A stretch of 64,000 bases of DNA from Ilyonectria destructans (lineage: Eukaryota > Ascomycota > Sordariomycetes > Hypocreales > Nectriaceae), in NCBI GenBank assembly GCA_020740775.1, contig JAHEWK010000002.1, forward strand, positions 1,178,001 through 1,242,000, written 5' to 3'. How positions within the stretch are numbered: position 1 is the stretch's first letter; each line of letters opens with the position of its first letter. A program made the position numbers and the translations under genes. Positions 58,346 to 64,000 of the stretch are shown here, in pieces. Below the pieces are notes generated by a model, which was not told the DNA's origin, ran no database searches, and was given only the letters and a program-made list of their open reading frames with translations.

Positions 58346-58918
58346 TTACCTCCTGGAGGATTGGCCCCGACAGATATCTCCTCTGACGATAGTATTCCTA
58401 AGACGAAGGGACTGCTGACAGCCCAGATAGTTCGACCTTATAGATTGCTCAATCATACTTTTCCACAACTTGCTCCCTATATCAACACCCAATCGTCTCT
58501 TGAGACTGACAAGACAGCCCTGTGCCAAAACGAGAAATAGGCTGGGACTGTGTACTCCGTCCGAAGTAAGTTGCTGGATTATAGCTCCTTGCTTCAACCA
58601 CAAACTATTCTTCATAATCTGAGAACAGTAATCCATCTGAGACTTGGCGTAGAGTAAATCGGAGTTGAGGAAACGGAAGGATCGTCGGAGGGGTCGCACC
58701 TCGAGACGAAGAACTGTAGCGGTGAAGTTTGTCCGCCGGCGACGCTTCGATTCTCTTGGTGGAGTTGATGGGCCGTCTGATAATTGCAAGGGAGAACTTG
58801 GAATGAAGTAAGGCGCCCGGCTCGGAATGGCACGGGGGCCCGGGGCGTCATCAAGGGTTTCAGAATCCTCGTGGGATTTTTCACCAGAGACTGAGGAGAT
58901 CCTGTGTATCCACGGCTG
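58346..58918 (-). other. Unexplained 190-codon open frame overlapping the IPI1 3' end
   Basis: This frame is open from just after TGA 58921-58919 to its stop at 58346, in a different frame from IPI1, which it overlaps by 38 bases. The translation looks like real protein: a Pro/Ser-rich start with PYFIPSSPLQ, then SKRRRRTNFTATVLRLEVRP, RRSFRFLNSDLLYAKSQMDY and LWKSMIEQSIRSNYLGCQQ, suggesting a helical domain. There is no ATG until codon 95 (58636), which would leave about 97 aa. It could be the last exon of a gene whose first exon I cannot find, an alternative C-terminus of IPI1 reached by splicing, or a decayed gene. I do not recognise the family. Confidence 0.45.
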
Positions 58919-60014
58919 TCAAACTCTCATAGTCTCCCATCCCTTCTTGCAACACCTTGTCCAGAGTGAAAGCAGCTCGTCCAGTTGCGCCACCCTCCTT
59001 CTTCGCCTGGTCGGCTCCCTTCGCCATTGCCGCCAAGAATTTCTTCTCAAAGACGCGCTGTCTGGCTTCTCGGTTGGGATACATCTCGCCATCCTCGTCT
59101 CGGCGGGAACCGTACAGGTTGAGGTACTCAAAGGCATTCGAGTCCCTTGGGATTCGGTACAGGTTATCCCAGTTTTGTGACTCATCCTCGGGTATGGTAG
59201 TCTCGGGTCGTAGCCCAGCCTCGAGGAACTTGGCTAGTGTAGCAATCTGACGGGCATAGGTTGTAGCGGCCTTTGCCTTGAGGCCGGCGCGTGGGGCCGA
59301 GGACCATCCTAAGTTGCTAGAAGACAGCGCCCAGCCCATCAAGGCACAAAAGGTGTTCAAGGTCTTGACCCATCCTCCTGGGCATGTCACCAAGTCGTCC
59401 TCGGCAACTTCTAGCAGCCACTCCATCACTCCAAGAGTGTCGTTGCTGATATCTGCTGACAGATGGGTCATGCCGGCTCGAATAAACATGATGGCCTGCT
59501 CTGTGCTGTGCCTAACTTCTGCCGCGGGAAGCGTTTGGAGGAGCTTTAGGAGTTGTGTTCTCACGGGCGTCGAGCTGTCCGAGATGAGTGGCAACAGTTT
59601 CTGGAGGATCATGTGTGTTCCCACTGGGTTCACAGGAGGTTCTGATGAGAGCTGCCCAGTGAGATATGCGAGTGACTCTCTTCGCTGTTTGTCAGATTTT
59701 GACGACGAGGCGAGAGAGAGACTGTGCTTGAATTGCTGAATGACATCTGGGGCTGTTGTTGAGAGAGATTGCTGGCCCATAACAATTGCTGCGGCCGTTA
59801 GCATGGGGATGTGCGTTGGCGGGGCAGGCTGTCATACCTCTGGACTTGAAACTAGTATCTGTGAAGTTGGAGGCCTTGGCTTTATCCTTGCCGACCTTGA
59901 ACTTCGTTTTCTAGCCATGATTGTGAGACTCTGTCTAGACACGGAGTGAAGCCATTGGATGCATACCTGGAAGTCCTTCTTCTTCTCATTTTTCTTCCTC
60001 TGGCTAGAGCCCAT
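58881..60014 (-). CDS. ipi1: Pre-rRNA-processing protein Ipi1
   Basis: Predicted 342 aa from minus-strand exons 60014-59967, 59910-59838 and 59788-58881. The introns (56 and 49 bp) have GTATGC/TAG and GTATGA/CAG borders. Exon 1 encodes MGSSQRKKNEKKKDFQ; the second adds KTKFKVGKDKAKASNFTDTSFKS, and the junction reads SRAIVMGQQSL. This lysine-rich start and TDTSFKSR.I...QQSL are the classic Ipi1 N-terminus. A helical-repeat body follows (HMILQKLLPLISDSSTPVRTQLLKLL, FIRAGMTHLSADISNDTLGVMEWLLE). Ipi1 is part of the Rix1 complex with Rix1 and Ipi3, acting with Rea1 on pre-60S ribosomes in the nucleus. Length fits yeast Ipi1 (334 aa). Divergent to the roadblock gene. Confidence 0.95.
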
Positions 60015-60382
60015 TTTGGCGGCCTAACAACAAAATACCACAGCAATTCGAATTGGGATGGAGCAGACGGGGACTTTATCGTTTTCACAGAGAGATGTCC
60101 GTACAGCAGTTTGCATACAAAGTTCTTTGGTCTGTTTGTACAAGATTTCCTAGAGCGTCTTTGGGCGGGGCCCCGAAATTTTGGCGGTGTGGCACGGCAG
60201 AACTTGGCTCCGTGGCCCCGCGTAGAGAGCTGTGCTATCGCAATCACGTTGTTAGGGGATGGTGCCGTCGCGACAACGATACCAAGGACGCTACGCTCTC
60301 GTGAGACTCGCGCCGTCTTTTCTCACCAGTGCATTGATTCCAAAGACCGGATCCTCTCCCATCCGTTCACAGAGCTTCCAGG
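60015..60382. other. Shared divergent promoter of ipi1 and roadblock gene
   Basis: Only 368 bp separate the two start codons, so regulatory sequence is probably shared. No clear TATA box or CRE-type site is seen. Confidence 0.6.
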
Positions 60383-60900
60383 ATGGCCGACTCATCCATT
60401 GTACGCATCTTGACATTTCTACGAGGTGGACTTCTCTAACTAGGGATAGGCGAATGGGCAAGACCCCCTTGAGGAGAAGCTGGGCCGTCTATCGAAGAAG
60501 CCCGGCGTAAAGGCCAGCATCGTTCTCGACCGAGCGACCGGTGCCATTCTTAAGACCAGCGGGCAAATCGACGCGCTCCAAACGACGAATTCGCGAACCA
60601 CATCGACGGCCTCGTCCTTTTCGAGCGACACCACCGCTGTGCCGGAAGAGGGCCAGTCACGAGGGGTAGAGCAGTTTGCAGCGATGGTATGGAACTTTGT
60701 GAACAACTCGGGAAGCTTTGTGCAAGAGTTGGATACTGAGGTGGGTTTTCCCTCCACCAGAGTGTGGACCGGGAGTCACGGCTGATGCTCGACAGGACGA
60801 GGTGAAGCTTCTTCGGTTACGGACGCGGAAACAGGAGCTGGTGATTGTCCCGGATTCCAAGTACCTGCTCGTGGTGGTGCATGATACACCCCCGGCGTGA
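60383..60900 (+). CDS. Dynein light chain, roadblock/LC7 type
   Basis: Predicted 137 aa from exons 60383-60400, 60450-60740 and 60796-60900. The introns (49 and 55 bp) have GTACGC/TAG and GTGGGT/CAG borders, with a CTAACT branch point in the first. The first exon encodes only MADSSI. The roadblock fold is visible: LEEKLGRLSKKPGVKASIVLDRATGAILKTSG, then a Ser/Thr-rich insert of about 30 residues, FAAMVWNFVN, and the last strand pair EVKLLRLRTRKQELVIVPDSKYLLVVVHD. Homologs dimerise on the dynein intermediate chain for microtubule transport. The insert between the two halves makes it longer than the ~100-aa animal form, as is usual in filamentous fungi. Confidence 0.93.
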
Positions 60901-63123
60901 AGCGGGCTCGATTCTGTCTTACCAATGCTTCAACGCTGCCAAGGCCCCACGCATGTCAGCTCTAGCTGGGGGAGCATGTATAACAACTAGTGCCATTGGC
61001 CGAGGACAAAGGAGAAGGGATAGGCGGTGAAAAGCTATGATGACGAGAGAGGGAGGACAAAGGAGAGAGAGTGATGGGCTTCGCATTCGCTATTCATGGC
61101 GTCGAGCGCGCGTCCAGGGAGGGAGGAGATACCACAAAGGAAACAACCTGTTCCGGGGACTGGGCGAGTCTGAAAGGCGCACGGTTGCGGCGTGCGGCAG
61201 CCATCGCGGCAAGCGACTTGGAGGGCAGACCAGCAGGCTGGAGTTTGCGCCTCTTGATTGTGTACCTGTGGGTACAGTACATATCTTCCCGTATTAATTG
61301 CCGTGCCACCACAAGATGCAGCCATCCCTATGAGGGAGAATGTTGAGAAGGTTCGTAGCTGCAAGCTGCCGCGTGTTTCGAAGTTTTCAATGGGACCGAA
61401 CGGCTGCGACCGGGTGCAGCCGTCGTTTCATGTAAATGCAAAATGATGAAGAAGCGCAGGGTTGAAGAGGGCGGAGTACGGCGGAAGAGTGGAAGAGTGT
61501 GGAAGGGGTGGAGTCGCCCAAGTTGAGGTTGATTCCCGTTGAGGTAGGGATATTGCCGGACAGTTCAGGTACGGTACCTACAGGAAGCATGGTAGGGATA
61601 CATGGGGGAGGAGGAGCTGAGGCAAACAAGCACACGATTGACAGGGCGCACTCTCATGGCAGAGATGCAACCTCAAACATGAATATGGGTCTCTGCGGAC
61701 AAACAAAACGCCACACTACGGGGGCGAGGATGGGCGGGAGCAGGATGTGGTTTATGCATTCCCCGGCCAATCTGCAGCTAGACCGACAACCACGGTGCCA
61801 GTGATGCTCCGGGTGACCGTTGGTTGTACAAGATTGTCAAGGATTTCTTCGTGATTTCCTCAGCAACCCAATTCAGACGCTCAGAGAACGCTCAGGGACT
61901 CCTCAACATCGCCGGATTTAAAGGCTTAAACCCTCTAGTTCACTAGGAGCCACCACGACATCAACGGTGATTTGCGTCCAGGGACCGCTAGCGACGGTTT
62001 CCAGGAAGCTTACAGAAGGGCGGTGGGCACCTTTTGGCGGGCGGCGGTGGTTTCGAAACACCCTGGCTGCCTTGGTGATGGTGCAGCGGCGCTTTTTCTC
62101 GTGCTCCACGGACGCCCTCCACTCTGAAGCCACCCAACGCACAGGTCGGGTGGGAGACCCTGCTGACGGAGTCGATTGGAGGCTTTCCCACATGGATGGA
62201 GGGGGGCCTGAATGGATATATAAGCTGCGAGGCGGCACGGCAGTGTCGGAAATTCTACGGAATCCCGGTCGGCTGCCATTGCGAGGAGTCGAGTAATGTG
62301 CCCTGGACGACTCACGGGAAACGCCAATCGCAGATCCGCGATTTAGCCCAGGCTCCCGGGTTCCACGGCCCCAGTCCCTAGATATCTGCGCGGCGTGGGG
62401 ACGTTGTACCGGAGTACGAGGTCGAAGGAGAAAGGACGGGGATCGTGGTATCTTTGCTGCGCGGGTTTGTGCGCCTCGACGACAACCTGAGACAGCCCGC
62501 AGGGCTACCCGATGGGATATATGCTGAGCAATGTACGTATGTGGACTGACGGTGGTGTTGGTAGTCTTCGTTGGTGGTTGGTGGTTGAGAGATAACTGCG
62601 GTCGTCCCCTCCCCCCTTCCCACCACCGTGGTCATTGACGTTGTGGTTTTGTCGTCGTCGTTATTCGTCGCCATTGCCGTCGCCGTCATCCTCGTCTCCT
62701 TGTTGGTCTCGCTTGTTGGCTCCGTCTGTCTCCATCTGTCTCCATCGCGCAGTCGGACCTCCGTCTCGGATGCGCTGGACTAGGCCGGACGAGCTTCGCC
62801 TAACGACCCAATCTCCCCATCCATGCCATCCGATGCGTTGATTGATTTCTCATGCCGGAGGAAAAGCATCTGACTGACAACTGGAGAGGTAGCAAAACGC
62901 GGAACTTGGCTGACCGACTGATAGACAAACGTCGCTTGACTTGTCTCTCCGAGGTCGCCGTCCCACTGACACCCGGACTTGCGCTGGCGTCGACATCCGC
63001 ATCCACGTCCGCACACGCCGACAATACGCCGCCGCTGTCGCCGCTGCTGCCGCCGTCGTCGTCGCCGTGGCCGATGCTGCAGCTGCAGTCGTGGGCCAAT
63101 ACCAGCACCACCAGCATTGCGGG
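60901..63123. other. Intergenic region (2.2 kb)
   Basis: No gene is supported. The first part holds the 3' UTR of the roadblock gene. CT-rich and GTC/GTT triplet tracts at 62600-62760 and GCC-rich triplets at 63030-63090 lie before the last gene, probably its leader. Frames such as 62941 onward use no ATG. Confidence 0.55.
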
Positions 63124-63540
63124 ATGCCACTCACCAAGTCGCGGCCGTCTCTTCGGCAGGGCGGCCACAAGAAATCAAAATCGACAGTCGAGACCGGACA
63201 ACCGTCCAGCGGCCACAGGAAGACCAAGTCGACGTTGGAGAATAAGATTGGACCGGCGTTGCTTTCCCCGCGTCACCAGCAACGGCCAGACGCCACACTT
63301 CTGGAAGAGGACGACGAGTACGACTCTGGCGACAATGCGGGTGACAACGCTGGCGCCACCCCCAGCCGGCGCGATGAGGCTGGATCAGGGGGCCGCTTTT
63401 CGATGCCAGATTTCCGCCTCCAGGGTCTGCTCTCCCGGGCGCGGAAGCGCATCAAGGACCGCGGGCGCGAGAATGCTTGTTCGCCAGAGTCGTCTTTGGG
63501 GCCGTTGAGCCCGTTGAGCCCGTTGAGCCCCGGAAACAGT
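63124..63540 (+). CDS. Hypothetical basic Ser/Pro-rich protein, first exon(s) only
   Basis: ATG 63124 opens MPLTKSRPSLRQGGHKKSKSTVE and runs 139 codons to a consensus donor GTAAGC at 63541, which ends the exon in phase 0. The protein is basic and Ser-rich with a doubled motif (GHKKSKSTVE and GHRKTKSTLE), an acidic EEDDEYDSGDNAGDNAG stretch, and a PLSPLSPLSP repeat coded by three 9-bp units. LLSRARKRIKDRGRE could bind nucleic acid or a membrane, but no family is recognised. Possible acceptors are CAG at 63578-63580 (a 40-bp intron, then a stop soon after) and TAG at 63623-63625. The 3' structure cannot be settled, and more exons may lie beyond the window. Confidence 0.5.
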
Positions 63541-63696
63541 GTAAGCCAAAAACCAAAACCTTGACCGGCACTCCCGACAGCAGCCTATGACACCCCCCCA
63601 AACCCAAGTGCCCCCTCCCCCCTAGAAAGGCGCTGCAGGTGGCATCTCCCGCATCAGGCCACTGGGGCACCTCCTCAGCCCAGGCCGGCTCCGTCC

Positions 63697-63756
63697 TGCG
63701 GTGGTCTGCGGTGGCCTGTGGTGGCCTGTGGTGGCCGGTGGTGACCTATAGTGGCC
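63697..63756. repeat. 10-bp minisatellite (TGTGGTGGCC)x6
   Basis: Six adjacent 10-bp units: TGCGGTGGTC, TGCGGTGGCC, TGTGGTGGCC twice, GGTGGTGACC and TATAGTGGCC. Confidence 0.9.
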
Positions 63757-63803
63757 CATTACCCGAGCCCATCGTGTCGCGTGCCAGGACGATCCCGCTG
63801 CAC

Positions 63804-63865
63804 GTCCTTGCCTGTCCTTGCCTGTCCTTGCCTCTCCTGGCCCCTCCTGGTGTGTCCTTGCCTCT
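63804..63865. repeat. 10-bp minisatellite (GTCCTTGCCT)n
   Basis: Three perfect copies of GTCCTTGCCT followed by diverged units (CTCCTGGCCC, CTCCTGGTGT) and one more good copy. Confidence 0.9.
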
Positions 63866-64000
63866 CAGGCCATGGGCCATGCGACGGCCCTGCTACGGCC
63901 GTGGACGCGGCGCAATTGGGGCGTTTTTCCCTCTCAAAAACCCGCCATCGTGCTGCTACGTCCACTGCAGTTGGGTTTCGGCCCTCTGCCCCTCCCAGCT

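Larger units (their letters stand above)
63541..64000. other. Right edge: probable intron/3' exon and minisatellites
   Basis: Contains the splice-acceptor candidates of the last gene and two 10-bp-unit arrays. No further gene is supported before the window ends. Confidence 0.5.

Noticed and set aside
62941..63123. Upstream extension of the last gene (Ala/Val-rich)
   Set aside because: Starts at TTG and is coded by GCC/GTC triplet repeats in a likely leader; the first ATG is 63124.
1..64000. Search for a biosynthetic cluster, intact transposon, CRISPR array or viral insertion
   Set aside because: No synthase, transposase, reverse transcriptase, capsid or spaced-repeat signature was seen on either strand. 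The genes are mostly housekeeping and unrelated.

Overview
The window reads as a chromosome segment of a filamentous ascomycete, most likely a Sordariomycete and probably a hypocrealean fungus. The reasons are short introns (47-63 bp in almost every case) with GT..AG borders and CTAAC/CTAAT-like branch points, very short first coding exons, CT-rich leaders, and protein families typical of that group: a GPI-type class III GH18 chitinase, a DUF3433 membrane protein, an FTA2-type kinase-like protein and a VASA-like DEAD-box helicase. The genus cannot be fixed from the sequence alone. I find about 16 well-supported protein genes, one partial gene at the right end, and one strange open frame that may belong to a gene. 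There are no rRNA genes, CRISPR arrays or intact transposons, and no convincing tRNA.

Layout. 0-4.7 kb: cell-wall chitinase (minus). 4.7-9.5 kb: gene-poor DNA with a 9-bp minisatellite and two diverged copies of a short relic that look RIP-affected. 9.5-11.6 kb: a divergent kinase-like gene (plus) converging on a membrane-anchored pirin (minus). 14.1-16.8 kb: DUF3433 protein. 17.9-19.1 kb: an unknown Pro/Ser-rich protein. 19.1-26 kb: a long gene-poor stretch. 26-28.2 kb: an unknown coiled-coil protein with no visible ATG. 29.7-31 kb: FTA2-like protein. 31-34.2 kb: gene-poor. 34.2-38.1 kb: a GT31-like glycosyltransferase and a NIPA-like magnesium transporter. 38.9-39.7 kb: V-ATPase subunit E. 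40-41.9 kb: a possible SMC5/6-associated protein with two PIP-box-like motifs. 42-46.8 kb: gene-poor. 46.8-51.4 kb: Dnf1/2-type phospholipid flippase. 52.7-54.5 kb: Msc7-like aldehyde dehydrogenase. 55.1-57.2 kb: DEAD-box helicase. 58.9-60.9 kb: a divergent IPI1 / roadblock dynein light chain pair. 63.1 kb to the end: the first exon of an unknown gene.

The genes are ordinary housekeeping and accessory genes, each with its own promoter. They do not form an obvious cluster or operon-like system, and I do not see a clear new multi-gene system. The best leads are anomalies. A 1.18-kb stretch without any ATG covers the leader and first 207 codons of the coiled-coil gene. A coding-like open frame without an ATG overlaps the 3' end of IPI1. 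The possible SMC5/6 factor has PIP-like motifs at both ends. The nonamer TACGGAGTA recurs four times, always between genes. A 22-bp repeat array followed by a perfect palindrome lies just before the FTA2-like gene. The shared V-ATPase/NIPA promoter carries a palindromic CRE and a second inverted repeat.
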